Positions 21,300-33,404 of a DNA stretch of 64,000 nt are shown in pieces; position 1 is the stretch's first letter, and the number at the start of each line of letters is the position of its first letter. A program made the translations under genes and the position numbers. The notes beneath the pieces are model-generated. The model did no database searches. It saw only the letters and a program-made list of their open reading frames with translations, and was not told the DNA's origin. This DNA is from Meghimatium bilineatum (Eukaryota > Mollusca > Gastropoda > Stylommatophora > Philomycidae). The stretch is taken from positions 14,014,267 to 14,078,266 of the forward strand of contig CM067315.1 of NCBI GenBank assembly GCA_034231615.1, in the 5' to 3' direction.

Positions 21300-22605
21300 A
21301 TAGTTTCGCAATTAAACGGTGTTATTTTTTCCTTGGATGGCTCACTTTGTGGCTCGCGATTCCGAGGCCCAGCACATCCGTTTTCGTCATGCCTGTAATT
21401 CGGGTAGTGGGCTTCCCTAGCCTGTGACAGCTTGCCTAATGGTCGACTGGCACGGGGGTGTGTAATGACTTTTCGCCGAGACGATTGTCGTTCACGTCTA
21501 TCTCACAAGAAAAGTTCCACAGTCAATGAACTAACCTCGTGTAATTAGTCGTTCTGTGTCTCTGCCCATCGTGTGCTGAACCTTTCTCATCCGTGTGGAT
21601 GAGTCTGGTTCCGGATCAGGAAGAACTAGATAGAAGAGTTGAACCCGGGTTCTTTCGCTTTCTTAACCGAGGTGTCGTTCACCGACATTGTGAACCCTTC
21701 GTCCAAGCCTGATTCTCACCACGCGTTTGGGAGCAAAGCTTGTCCTCGAACTGAACGACATTGTCCCCTTTTTACATGCGCCCATCGGGTACTGAACCCC
21801 TTTCTCTCTGCGATCATGTTACCGGTATAGGAACACTCGACAGTAGAGTTGGACAAGGACTACTTTCTTTGCCGGGTGCCCACAATTGGGTCTGTGCTCG
21901 TAAGGAGCACCAGTAAATATAAGCTTGTCTCGAGCTAACAGAGCTTGGGGTCTCTGCCCGTAATGAGCACCAGTAAATATAAGCTTGTCTCGAGCTAACA
22001 GAGCTTGGGGTCTCTGCCCGTAAGGAGCACCAGTAACTACAAGCTTGTCTCGAGCTAACAGAGCTTGGGGTCTCTGCCCGTAAGGAGCACCAGTAACTAC
22101 AAGCTTGTCTCGAGCTAACAGAGCTTGGGGTCTCTGCCCGTAAGGAGCACCAGTAACTACATGCTTGTCTCGAGCTAACAGAGCTTGTAATATCAATTTC
22201 CTTGGAACGTTTTCCCTTTTTGTTTGCAATTGGCGCTGCCCTCTTGCGCTGTGCTGCCCTCTCATTGTACTCAGTATGTTATCATTTCGTCTCTCGCCAT
22301 GCATCTACCTTTTCATGTCGCTTTTATTGGCCGTCTCTCCAATGCTCGGCTTTCTAGCGTCACTGTGTGTCGACAGTGCCATTGCATGTACTGGTGCAGT
22401 GGCTTCGGAGATATTTACTGTCTCTTATTTAGTCAATTCTCTTTCCATCTGCTGTCTCTACATTAAAGATTCCCAAAAGGTTTAGCCAGAATCAGCCCGA
22501 GCAGACTGTATTTCTGTTCCCAGGATGCACCACGATGAGGTGCTTTTGGGATTTTGGTTATCTGCTAACCGTGGACCCGCCGAGAGTAGTGCGGATACTT
22601 TGCAT
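21300..22605. other. GC-richer block of unknown type
   Basis: Clearly richer in G and C than its neighbours. It holds a diverged tandem duplication of about 220 bp (GCCCATCGTGTGCTGAACC at 21567 and GCCCATCGGGTACTGAACC near 21780, each followed by GAGTTG) and then a 60-bp array. A 3' part with AGATTCCCAAAAGGTTTAGC and a conserved-looking GTGGACCCGCCGAGAGTAG follows. The 106-codon frame at 22165-22485 is hydrophobic but has no recognised domain. It could be an untranslated or terminal region of an unknown mobile element. Confidence 0.4.
21893..22190. repeat. 60-bp minisatellite
   Basis: Five units with GTCTCTGCCCGTAAGGAGCA and CTTGTCTCGAGCTAACAGAG. The units are unusually GC-rich for this window. 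Units 1-2 share TATAAG and units 3-5 share CTACAWG. Confidence 0.95.
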
Positions 22606-22611
22606 CCCTAC

Positions 22612-23190
22612 ATCTTACTAATCTACACAACACATTCTATTCTCTAGACTGTATTTTACTAATCTACACAACACATTCTATTCTCTAGACTGTATTTTAC
22701 TAATCTACACAACACATTCTATTCTCTAGACTGTATTTTACTAATCTACACAACACATTCTATTCTCTAGACTGTATTTTACTAATCTACACAACACATT
22801 CTATTCTCTAGACTGCATCCTTCTAATCTACACAACACATTCTATTCTCTAGACTGTATTTTACTAATCTACACAACACATTCTATTCTCTAGACTGTAT
22901 TTTACTAATCTACACAACACATTCTATTCTCTAGACTGTATTTTACTAATCTACACAACACATTCTATTCTCTAGACTGTATTTTACTAATCTACACAAC
23001 ACATTCTATTCTCTAGACTGTATTTTACTAATCTACACAACACATTCTATTCTCTAGACTGCATCCTTCTAATCTACACAACACATTCTATTCTCTAGAC
23101 TGTATTTTACTAATATACACAACACTTTCTATTCTCTAGGCTGCATCCTTCTAATCTACACAACACATTTTATTCTCTAGACTCTAGACT
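22612..23190. repeat. 41-bp minisatellite derived from DR1
   Basis: About 14 units with ACACAACACATTCTATTCTC, TAGACTG and TATTTTACTAATCT. They align base for base with the 3' third of DR1 (ACACAACGCATTCCGTTCTC, CGGACTACATTCTACTGATC). Nearly all differences are C-to-T or G-to-A transitions. The array runs straight into the DR1 3' end at 23191. Confidence 0.93.
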
Positions 23191-23240
23191 ACATCCTGAT
23201 AATCTGCAGGAGTTTGAGAACGAACACGCAAGAAAAAGAC
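23191..23240 (+). mobile_element. DR1 3' end beyond the 41-bp array
   Basis: CTACATCCTGATAATCTGCA, then GGAGTTTGAGAACGAACACG and a CAAGAAAAAG tail. It brackets the array on its right side. Confidence 0.85.
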
Positions 23241-23501
23241 ATCTATTTTCTCCAAAACAAACATGAAAATAAAACTTCAGTTGGTAGACATATGTTATCG
23301 ATCAGTGTTTATGATCTAACCTTTAGTGCAGTCGAGCAGAGCCATACGTGCACAGTCTGTTACAGCAGATGTCGAACGATAATAAGCTGATTGCAACCCT
23401 GGCTCGTTCACTAATAACAATAATGCTTTGAAAATCACCGCAGTCAAAAGTGCTGGGTTGATTGCCAGGTCATAAATTGAATATACGTTCAACTTTGTAT
23501 G

Positions 23502-24056
<555 letters not shown>

Positions 24057-24305
24057 GTCCATGCCCATTCTCTAGACGGATCCATGCCCCTACACTAGGC
24101 GGGTCCATGCCCCTTCTCTAGGCGGGTCCATGTCCCTTCTCTAGGTTGGTCCATGTCCCTTCTCTAGGCGGGTCCATGTCCCTTCTCTAGGCTGATCCAT
24201 GTCCCTTCTCTAGGCGGGTCCATGTCCCTTCTCTAGGCAGGTCCATGTCCATTCACTAGGTGGGTCCATGTCCCTTCTCTAGGCGGATCCATGCCCCTTT
24301 ACTAG
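24057..24305. repeat. 23-bp minisatellite
   Basis: About 11 units containing TTCTCTAGGCGGGTCCATG and TCCC. Point differences are scattered. Confidence 0.95.
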
Positions 24306-24484
24306 ATCTCATTAATTTTGTATTACGTATTTTGAGAGATGTAATTCTTGATCACCTTCTTGTCATGTTCGCAGTTTACCATGTCTACCTACACACGGCA
24401 ACTAATTTATCGTGCAGACATGTTCAATAGCCGGTTGCATGATACCATGGTTACTGGTGCGCATCTCGGCTTTTTAATTAGGTC

Positions 24485-24840
24485 TAATTAATCTTGGAAT
24501 ACAAGCCGTATGAGGTTTAATTAATCTTGGAATACAAGCAGTATGAGGTTTAATTAATCTTGGAATACATGCCGTATGAGGTTTAATTAATCTTGGAATA
24601 CAAGCCGTATGAGGTTTAATTAATCTTGGAATACAAGCCGTATGAGGTTTAATTAATCGTGGAATACAAGCCGTATGAGGTTTAATTAATCTTGGAATAC
24701 AAGCCGTATGAGGTTTAATTAATCTTGGAATACATGCCGTATAAGGTTTAATTAATTTCGGAATACATGCCGTATGAGGTTTAATTAATCTTGGAATACA
24801 AGCCGTATGAGGTTTAATTAATCTTGTAATCATATTCATG
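24485..24840. repeat. 33-bp minisatellite
   Basis: About 11 units with TTGGAATACAAGCCGTATG and AGGTTTAATTAATC. Decayed units continue to about 24990 (TCTTGTAATCA). The minus frame (PHTACIPRLIK) is a by-product. Confidence 0.95.
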
Positions 24841-24990
24841 TAAGGTATAACTAATCTTGTAATCAGAATCATAATCAGAGGTCTATTTATTCTTTTAATA
24901 GGTGCCAGGTGAGATATAATTAATCTTGTAATCAGAATTGTGTGAGGTCTATTGCTCCTGCAATGTATCGCGTGAAATCTAGCAATCTTG

Positions 24991-25724
24991 CAATAATAGC
25001 TGGTGGGTATGTTCCAATTAATCGTCTTTGATTATTGTGTATCCGTGTTACCTTTTTGTCTCGCAAATCTATTGCTGTTGCCCCTAATGTTTACATCTGA
25101 CAGCTTACTTGAACACATCTGCTGGGATCTAGTCTCAACATACCGAGGTCATACCAGAGTCTGTTTTGTTCTCGCTTTGTCTGTGTCTCTGCTATGTCGG
25201 TGTTTATAATTCTGCTCAAGTAATGGTTTCTTGTTACTGATTGTGTAATCGATGTGTCATTTTCTTCTTCTTCTTCTTCACCATTCTCTTAGTCGTCAAG
25301 ATTTTGTTTCCCATCTATTAGTCTAATTCCAATTGCAATCATCTTAATCTTCTAGTCTATGTATGCCGTCGGTTATCATGCCTTTCTACAGCCTACTGTT
25401 TCTCGTGTTGTCAATCTATTATAGTCCATTATGTGTGGCGTTCGTTATAATGTCTTTCAGTTTTCTATGTTGTGTTCTGTCAATCACTTCCGCTACTGAT
25501 ATTCTACCATGTTACAATGCTAGGATGGCATGTATTTGCTATCTTGGTCTTCATTTTCCATCTTGTTCTTCAACTTCCTTATTGTCACGAGGAGCTCCAT
25601 CTTTCGTTTTTTCATGTGTCTAAAAATGTGGATTGTCTTTTTTTTTGATGCGAGTGAGTAAATATTTTTTTTCTGCATTAACATTCTTTCAAAATATGTT
25701 CATTACGCTTGTTAATCTAAGTGA
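24991..25724. other. No recognised feature
   Basis: T- and C-rich plus strand. Open frames at 25003-25209 and 25363-25623 are low-complexity hydrophobic and show no domain. Confidence 0.5.
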
Positions 25725-25746
25725 TTAACTAATTAACTAATTAAAC

Positions 25747-25780
<34 letters not shown>

Positions 25781-25786
25781 ATAACC

Positions 25787-25830
<44 letters not shown>

Positions 25831-25881
25831 GACTGACTGACTGACTGACTGCTGGACTGACTGACTGACTGACTGACTGAC

Positions 25882-25954
<73 letters not shown>

Positions 25955-26480
25955 GACTGACTGACTGACTGACTGACTGGCTGACTGACTGACTGACTGA
26001 CTGACTGACTAACTGACTGACTGACTGACTGACTGACTAACTAACTAACTAACTAACGAACGAACGAACTAACTGACGAACTAACTGACGAACTAACTGA
26101 CGAACTAACTGAAGAACTAACTGATGAACTAATTGACTAACTAACTGACTAACTAACTGACTAACTAACTGACTAACTAACTGACGAACTAACTGACGAA
26201 CTAACTGATGAACTAACTGACGAGCTGACTAACTGACGAGCTGACGGGCTGACTGATGGACTGACGGACGGACGGACTGACTGACTGAGTAACTAACTAA
26301 CTGAGAAACCAACCAGCCAGTCAACCAACCAGCCAGTCAGCCAACCAACCAGTCAGCCAACCAACTAACTAACTAACTGACTGTCTGACTGACTAATTAA
26401 CCAATTAAACTAACGAAGAAATCAATAAACCAACAAGCGAACCAACCAAGTAACCAAGAAACTAACCAATTAACTAACTA
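25725..26480. repeat. Compound tetranucleotide block
   Basis: Over 700 bp of AACT, GACT, GACG and AACC tetramers in successive blocks, with AACTAACTGACG-type 12-bp higher units in the middle. Confidence 0.98.
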
Positions 26481-26544
26481 ACTATAGCATATGCTTCTGA
26501 TGCTTTTGTTAAAAGGCTATATTACTTCTTGTTTCCAAGTCTCG

Positions 26545-27690
26545 CCCTATATATAACACTTGTACTGCTGTCTCACGTGCTTTATATAACATCTGTACTG
26601 CTGTCTCACGTGCTATATATAACATCTGTACTGCTGTCTCACGTGCTATATATAACACTTGTACTGCTGTCTCACGTGCTATATATAACATCTGTACTGC
26701 TGTCTCACGTGCTATATATAACACTTGTACTGCTGTCTCACGTGCTATATATAACACTAGTACTGCTGTCTCACGTGCTTTATATAACACTTGTACTGCT
26801 GTCTCACGTGCTATATATAACATCTGTACTGCTGTCTCACGTGCTATATATAACATCTGTACTGCTGTCTCACGTGCTTTATATAACACTTGTACTGCTG
26901 TCTCACGTGCTATATATAACATCTGTACTGCTGTCTCACGTGCTATATATAACATCTGTACTGCTGTCTCACGTGCTTTATATAACACTTGTACTGCTGT
27001 CTCACGTGCTATATATAACATCTGTACTGCTGTCTCACGTGCTATATATAACACTAGTACTGCTGTCTCACGTGCTTTATATAACACTTGTACTGCTGTC
27101 TCACGTGCTATATATAACATCTGTACTGCTGTCTCACGTGCTATATATAACACTTGTACTGCTGTCTCACGTGCTTTATATAACATCTGTACTGCTGTCT
27201 CACGTGCTATATATAACACTAGTACTGCTGTCTCACGTGCTTTATATAACACTTGTACTGCTGTCTCACGTGCTATATATAACATCTGTACTGCTGTCTC
27301 ACGTGCTATATATAACACTTGTACTGCTGTCTCACGTGCTATATATAACATCTGTACTGCTGTCTCACGTGATAGTACTGCTGTCTCACGTGCTTTATAT
27401 AACACTAGTACTGCTGTCTCACTTGTTATATATAACATTTGTACTGCTGTCTCACGTGCTATATATAACACTTGCATTGCTGTCTCACGTGCTATATATA
27501 ACACTTGTACTGTTGTCTCACGTGATATATATATAACATTTGTACTGCTGTCTCACGTGCTATATATAACACCTGTACCGCTGTCTCACGTGTTATATAT
27601 AACACTTGTACCGCTGTCTCACGTGTTATATATAACACTTGTACCGCTGTCTCACGTGCTATATATAACACTTGATTGCTGTCTTATGTG
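26545..27690. repeat. 33-bp minisatellite with E-box and TATA in each unit
   Basis: About 34 units of CTGTCTCACGTGCTATATAT plus AACACTTGTACTG. Nearly every unit carries the palindrome CACGTG and TATATATAA. Both strands stay open for about 1 kb (331 and 335 codons) because the unit is 33 bp. These frames are not genes. Confidence 0.98.
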
Positions 27691-27744
27691 CTATAAAGAC
27701 ACCACATCAGAAAAGTTGTGTAGGTATTATAGAAAGCAATAATC

Positions 27745-27812
27745 ACATGAAGATCACAGTTAACGGACATCACAGTTAATGGACATCACAGTTAATGGAC
27801 ATCACAGTTAAT
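27745..27812. repeat. 16-bp tandem repeat
   Basis: Four units of ATCACAGTTAATGGAC. Confidence 0.93.
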
Positions 27813-28104
27813 GGTGAGAGGAGATGCCAGCTGGTCGCTGAACAGTGAAACAGAAGGAAGTTTCTTGTGGAAACCAAATCGTCTGCAATTACGGAGTTAA
27901 GTGATATAATTGGTACTATCAGCAGCAGCATACTGTTTCATTAAGCGGTGCGGAGTAAATTTGAGGAAATATGAGTATAATACAGTAAGTTCTCTACGCC
28001 TTCTCAAGCTCCGTTTTTTAAATCAGGAAATTTAGTTGGTCTGCACGAAGTGCTTCTATTTATAACTGTTTGTTATAATTAGCGGACAATTGAAAAGAGT
28101 CCAT
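27813..28104. other. No recognised feature
   Basis: Short spacer with no motif. Confidence 0.45.
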
Positions 28105-28275
28105 AGGTGCTCATATCCCGGGCTCAGTAAATCAATCAAAGTCTAGTGATTCACAGTGACACTCACAGGTGCTCATATCCCGGGCTCAGTAAATCAATCA
28201 AAGTCTAGTGATTCACTGTGACACTCACAGGTGCTCATATCCCAGGCTCAATCAGAGTCTAGTGACTCACAGTGC
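28105..28275. repeat. 62-bp tandem repeat, 3 copies
   Basis: Units start near 28105, 28167 and 28229 with AGGTGCTCATATCCCGGGCT, and include AATCAATCAAAGTCTAGTGA. The third is partly deleted. Confidence 0.93.
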
Positions 28276-28339
28276 TAGTTTGATATTAGTGTCAGTCTCT
28301 TTGTGTATACTGTACACCCTGTCACTCACAGATGTGCAT

Positions 28340-28930
28340 ATACAGAAATATATGTTTCGTTGGCAGGTCATTTGGTGCATATGTCAGACCATCGTCTGCC
28401 AAAGATACTCTATGGTGAGCCGGAGAAGGGTACACGATCTCAGGGTAGGCAAAAGAAGCGCTACAAGGACTCATTAAAGACCTAACTGAGAGCCTTTAAA
28501 ATAGAGAAAGTTACATGGTGAAGAACTTGAACAAAACTTTAAAATAGACAAAGTTACATGGTGAAGAACTTGAACAAAACTTTAAAATATACAAAGTTAC
28601 ATGGTGAAAAACTTGAACAAAACTTTAAAATAGACAAAGTTACATGGTGAAAAACTTGAACAAAACTTTAAAATAGACAAAGTTACATGGTGAAGAACTT
28701 GAACAAAACTTTAAAATAGACAAAGTTACATGGTGAAGAACTTGAACAAAATAGATCTATATGGTGATCTACAGTAAAAAAACAACAGCACATCATCTTG
28801 TGAAAATAGGAGAGATTCAGTAGCTTAACAGCGGAGAGTAGCTAGAACACCACGGATATACCAAAAATATGCCTACAGTGGTCAATCCATGCCCGAACTG
28901 TGCAAAGACATTTACAGCTCGAATAGGGCT
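28340..28930 (+). pseudogene. LINE ORF2 C-terminus carrying an internal array
   Basis: The left half reads LAGHLVHMSDHRLPKILYGE and GRQKKRYKDSLKT (28340-28490), then the frame reaches FKIEKVTW, the start of a 43-bp array. The right half, beyond the array, reads NPCPNCAKTFTARIGLISPL (about 28880-28940), the CxxC zinc-finger block that closes ORF2 in this LINE class. The order and spacing of the two halves match an ordinary element if the array is collapsed to one unit. Stops throughout. Confidence 0.85.
28493..28755. repeat. 43-bp minisatellite within the LINE
   Basis: Six units of TTTAAAATAGACAAAGTTAC, ATGGTGAAGAACTTGAACAA and AAC. The first unit is in frame with the LINE (FKIxKVTW, then a stop), so the unit is LINE coding sequence. 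Confidence 0.94.
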
Positions 28931-29171
28931 CATTAGTCCTCTACGAACTATTAGGCATGGATATTATTTAAACTGAATTTTCAAAAGTTTTTGTAAACAA
29001 AGAAATGATCATCATTATTTATGATGGACAAGACACACACACACACACATATATACAGAACTGTACACACTGTCATTCACAGATGTGTATATATAAAACT
29101 AGTCGATTTTGTTTACTCACACTACATATATTGAAAGGTGCAACGCGAATTAGTCTTCAGAGACCAACTCA

Positions 29172-29225
29172 TCAATGATAATGATGATGATGATGATGAT
29201 AATGATGATGATGATGATGAGGTTG
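29172..29225. repeat. (GAT)n microsatellite
   Basis: GATGATGATGATGATGATAA followed by more GAT triplets. The surrounding Asp-rich frame is not a gene. Confidence 0.93.
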
Positions 29226-29284
29226 TTGATGAGCAAAATGAATCTGTAGATGACGATGATGTAATAATAAGTTTAGCTGAAAGA

Positions 29285-29735
29285 AGGTATTTATCAGCTT
29301 ACAGCCTTTCTGACAGAAGAGAGTTTATAGCCTTTCTGACAGAAGTGAATTTACAGCCTTTCTGACAGAAGAGAATTTACAGCCTTTCTGACAGAAGAGA
29401 ATTTATAGCCTTTCTGACAGAAGAGAATTTATAGCCTTTCTGACAGAAGAGAATTTACAGCCTTTCTGACAGAAGAGAACTTATAGCCTTTCTGACAGAA
29501 GACAATTTACAGCCTTTCTGACAGAAGAGAATTTATAGCCTTTCTGACAGAAGAGAATTTATAGCCTTTCTGACAGAAGAGAATTTACAGCCTTTCTGAC
29601 AGAAGATAATTTACAGCCTTTCTGACAAGAGAATTTACAGCCTTTCTGAAAGAATAGAATTTACAGCCTTTCTGACAGAAGAAAATTTACAGCCTTTCTG
29701 ACAAAAGAGAAGTTACAGCCTTTCTGATAGAAGAA
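29285..29735. repeat. 26-bp minisatellite
   Basis: About 17 units of CCTTTCTGACAGAAGAGAAT plus TTACAG. TTTCTGACAGAA is partly self-complementary (TTCTG and CAGAA), so each unit can form a small hairpin. Confidence 0.95.
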
Positions 29736-29744
29736 CATATTCTC

Positions 29745-29845
29745 TGTTACGTTATAGAAGAAACATCCAGACTCGTATAGGTTAGGTAATAGAAGCAACA
29801 CCCAGACTCGTATAGGTTAGGTAATAGAAGAAACACCCAGACACA
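29745..29845. repeat. 35-bp tandem repeat
   Basis: Three units with ATAGAAGAAACACCCAGACT and CGTATAGGTTAGGTA. Confidence 0.9.
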
Positions 29846-29934
29846 GACCCATACACAGTTTATTTCTCATAGGCATGTTTCTGGTAGTGATTTATGGATG
29901 TATGTTTATTCCCCAAAGTAAGGCATCAACTATC

Positions 29935-30125
29935 TATATATCCACTCATCCATCTATCCATCATCTATCCATCATCCATCTATCCACCCACCCACCTACC
30001 TACCTACCCACTCATCCATCCATCCACCCACCTACAAACTCATCCATCCACCCTAGACCCCCCCCTCCATAATCCAACCACCCACCCACCCATCCATCCA
30101 TCCATCCATCCATCCATCTATCTAT
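29935..30125. repeat. (CATC)n/(CACC)n microsatellite
   Basis: Irregular CATCTATCCATC, CACCCACCTACC and CATCCATCCATCC runs with a short C-run at 30058-30065. Confidence 0.93.
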
Positions 30126-30364
30126 ACATGTACCGTCAGCGGCGAATACGGCGCACAAGGCAGAAACCAACGCTGACCAGTTGAAGCGATGTGAAGAAAT
30201 TATTGCGCTGTAGTTATACCAGAATCATCTCGTCCTGTCTGAAACATACACTTCTCATTTAAATATCTTATGTTTCTGGAAAATATATTGCCACATCCGC
30301 AGTGATCATGCATCTAGCACTCTCCGGTACCTAAGGAGTCTGCCACAAGAGGACAAAGGCAATG

Positions 30365-30460
30365 TTCAATGGCCCGCATCGCTTCACTGTTCCGCATCGC
30401 TTAACTGGCCTGCATCGCTTCACTGGCCCGCATCGCTTCACTGGCCTGCATCGCTTGGTC
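30365..30460. repeat. 18-bp tandem repeat
   Basis: Five units of GCCCGCATCGCTTCACTG with small changes. Confidence 0.88.
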
Positions 30461-30499
30461 ATCCCACGGATTCAATTGACTGAAGACAACAGTACTACA

Positions 30500-30568
30500 T
30501 TGTGACTAGACATGCAGTGACATTGAGACAAGACATGCAGTGACATTGAGACAAGACATGAAATGACA
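30500..30568. repeat. 23-bp tandem repeat, 3 copies
   Basis: Units of AGACATGCAGTGACATTGAG plus ACA. Confidence 0.85.
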
Positions 30569-30734
30569 ATTATTTTTCTACAGTTAATACTTTGCTAGCC
30601 TATACCCCAACATTCCGTAGTTGCCTACGACGACAGTCCTAGAAAAAATATACTGGCCCATTACACCCTGAAAGTCCAGGCACCAGAAAAAACCACACGG
30701 GCTAAACACGATTCTGTTAGAATATATTATATTG

Positions 30735-31290
30735 ATTTCTTAAATGAAGGTTACTAACACCACAGAAGATTGTCCAGAGGAGATCAGAAAGAGATAAGCA
30801 ATGGTTCTAAAAACATCACAGATGATGAATCTACGGTAAGGAGCAAACAGAAAAACAGTAACAACTATTAAGAATCTATATTTTTCTAGTTGCAAAATAT
30901 GGCTGTGAGACGTGGGCAATGACATCAACAATGGAAAAGAAAATACCGAATTCGAAATGAAATGTTATAGAAAGGTCCTTAGAATATCATGGACAGAAAG
31001 ACGAACAAACGCAGATGTCTGCAAAGATCTGAACATAGAAAACTGGCTCCTAAAAACTAACAAAAAACACAAACTAATATACTTCAGACATATAAAGAGA
31101 CACAATGGTTTAGAAAGATTAATCACGGAGGGAAAAGTTCCAAGAAAGACAACAAGAGGCAGACCAAGATTACGATGAACACATGCCATCGAAGACCTTC
31201 TGAACATGACACTGGAAGAAGCTGGACAGCTTTCACAGAACGAAGAGTCTTACAGAGTGGCAGTGGGGACAACGTTCTGAATAGGACATG
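30735..31290 (+). pseudogene. LINE-epsilon ORF2 C-terminus, array-free copy
   Basis: Broken frames give VTNTTEDCPEEIRKR, AKYGCETWAMTS, MKCYRKVLRISWTERRTNAD, IYFRHIKRHNGLERLITEGK and PRKTTRGRPRLR. The post-RT order is the same as in the copy at 58990-60085. Here the TNTTEDCPEEIRKR segment occurs once, whereas there it is amplified into a 58-bp array. It is therefore the reference that shows the array is secondary. Confidence 0.85.
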
Positions 31291-31774
31291 TCATATATAT
31301 ATAAATTAAAATGTATAGACATTCCTTCTAGATATCCCTCTGTTCGTCGCTCCCATTTTCCTGAATTACATTCATTCGTACAATTTGTTCATGACATTCT
31401 ATTTGCTGCATCTTTTCTCCTTTCATATGAATCCTTGCTTGATGTGTAGTTAAGCTAAACTGCCACCGAGAAAAAAGAATATATTTTAAATCCTTCCTTT
31501 CATTTACCCAATCTTCAAAAAATACCAGATTTTTGTTTTTGGGGATTGAAGAGATAATACTGTAACACATCCGCTGCTAGTTTGCTGAAGCAAAATGTAC
31601 AACCTATAGCGTTGTACGCTTCTTTCAGCCGCGGATGTTAGTCCAATTTGGGTAAATCAGAACTTTACCTCCATAAGAAATAGTAGAGGTCGCGGTTCCG
31701 AAAATCTACTCACCCCGATATTCGTAATTATTGGATAAGCATAAAGTATAATCACCTGACATCCGCTGTTCTGA
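31291..31774. other. No recognised feature
   Basis: An 80-codon minus frame at 31328-31570 has no domain. CATCCGCTG recurs at both ends (about 31567 and 31762), with an inverted GCCGCGGATG at about 31630. Not resolved. Confidence 0.4.
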
Positions 31775-32595
31775 ACATGAACGACAAATTGAACGAAATA
31801 CTCCTTGCAGACGATCAAGTTCCAATAGCGAAATCAGAAGAACAGCTGCAAGAACATATGAAAGGTTTATATACAATATGTCAAAAATTCAACATGAGAA
31901 CTGATATCGAAAACACAGAAATAAGGGCAACAACAAATAAATAAATAAATAAATATCACTATCTCCTTCGATAATTAACACCTTAAACAGGTAAAAGAGT
32001 TCGCATACGTAGGAAGCAGTATTTAGAGTGAAGGGAAAACAGTAAAAAAGATACAAAATAGATGCAACCAAACATACCATATCCTACGACAGATGACACG
32101 TATTTTTAAGAACAAAAATGCCAAAATAGACACTAAAGGGGCATGTAAGACTATTATTATCCCATCACTGTCCTATAAGTGTCCAACCTGGACAACAGCA
32201 TCACACGACAAAGGAAAACTAGTAACAGCAGAAATGATATGTCTACGAAAAATAGTTGGAGTGTCATTAAGAAATCGAATTAGAAATGAAAGCATCCATC
32301 CATCTGATAACCAAAAACAGTACAAGTATTAGAATACATCAAGAGACAACAGATTAAGTGGTTTTCACACACGTCCAGACTACCAACAGAGAGTATACCA
32401 CAAATAGCCGTGACACAGACACCACTGATATAAAGCCAGGGGAAGACCAAGTAAAAGATAGACTACATAAATGAAAGAGGTACGGGAAACAAGTCTACAA
32501 ACAGCACAAAGGACACAGGAAGGCCATCTCCGGAGAGCTCTTCTACTCCTTACGCCTCGAGACACAAAAGGGTCACAGCGTGTAGATAGATAGAT
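31775..32595 (+). pseudogene. LINE-alpha copy including RT motif C
   Basis: LNEILLADDQVPIAKSEEQL (about 31790-31850) contains the ADD of RT motif C, followed by GLYTICQKFNMRTDIENTEI. After a frame change come EFAYVGSSI, then TRIFKNKNAKIDT, YKCPTWTTASHDKGKLVTAE and IKRQQIKWFSHTSRLPTESI. The end is a short GATAGATAGATC tail. It extends further 5' than the 8996 copy but is more damaged. Confidence 0.87.
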
Positions 32596-33404
32596 CCGCT
32601 GTCCTTGGTTTTTATTCATTTAACATTTTTTTTGGACTGTATCTTGTGGCCTATACTTTCTATTCATTGTTCGGGAGTTTGAGATTTCTCTTTATTATTC
32701 TGCGATATTATATACCCGTAAAGAAATTAATACATTATTTCTGTTTGATTAACTATAATATAGAAAACATTGCCATCAAATCCTGTACATTTTTCAAATA
32801 ATTGATTGTGTTCATTCATCCGACAGTAATATCGATCCGGTGACGTCATTAGATATATTACCAATCAAATAGAATCAGTTTCACGAACTCTCTAGAAACA
32901 ACGCCTTTCATTAAACTCCCTTTGGATATACCCCATGCGCAATCTCAATTGTGGATATCCCGTTTTGGAGAAAATAAACTGGCGCCACCTTGACCATATG
33001 CAATCGTAATGATTAGAAAAGTTTTTTTTAACCCTTCAGAATCGAGCACTGTTTTTTTTATACAGTTAACCTTGCTTTATGTCGTCCATTGATCTTTTGT
33101 GCGAAAGGAAGGATGTGTCAATCGAATATTTTAGATAATAATCCTGATATGCAAAAATGTTAGGCGGGAATTAACGGACAATTGAGAACCGGAGGAGGGG
33201 GGGGGTGCTCCTTGTAATGAAGCAGACATGGGATATTTGTGTAAAGTTCATCACATGAAAGATTCAAAGTGTCGATAAATGAACAAGTTATCAAGTACAA
33301 TCACTAGACTATAACTAAATATTAAAACCTACCACAAATTACTTGACCAATTGAGAATATTGGTATACACCGTTTCGAAATCAGACATTGAACACACTGT
33401 ATGG
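32596..33404. other. No recognised feature
   Basis: AT-rich with a G-run near 33195-33207. No array or element recognised. Confidence 0.5.

Noticed and set aside
22165-22485. Small membrane protein
   Set aside because: Hydrophobic frame in a T-rich stretch overlapping the 60-bp array; no family recognised.
26509-27536. Two overlapping antisense reading frames of 331 and 335 codons
   Set aside because: Both are read-throughs of the same 33-bp array. The unit length is divisible by three and lacks stops in both frames. No domain or start context.
29138-29365. Asp-rich acidic protein
   Set aside because: The frame is made of a (GAT)n run plus the first units of a 26-bp array.
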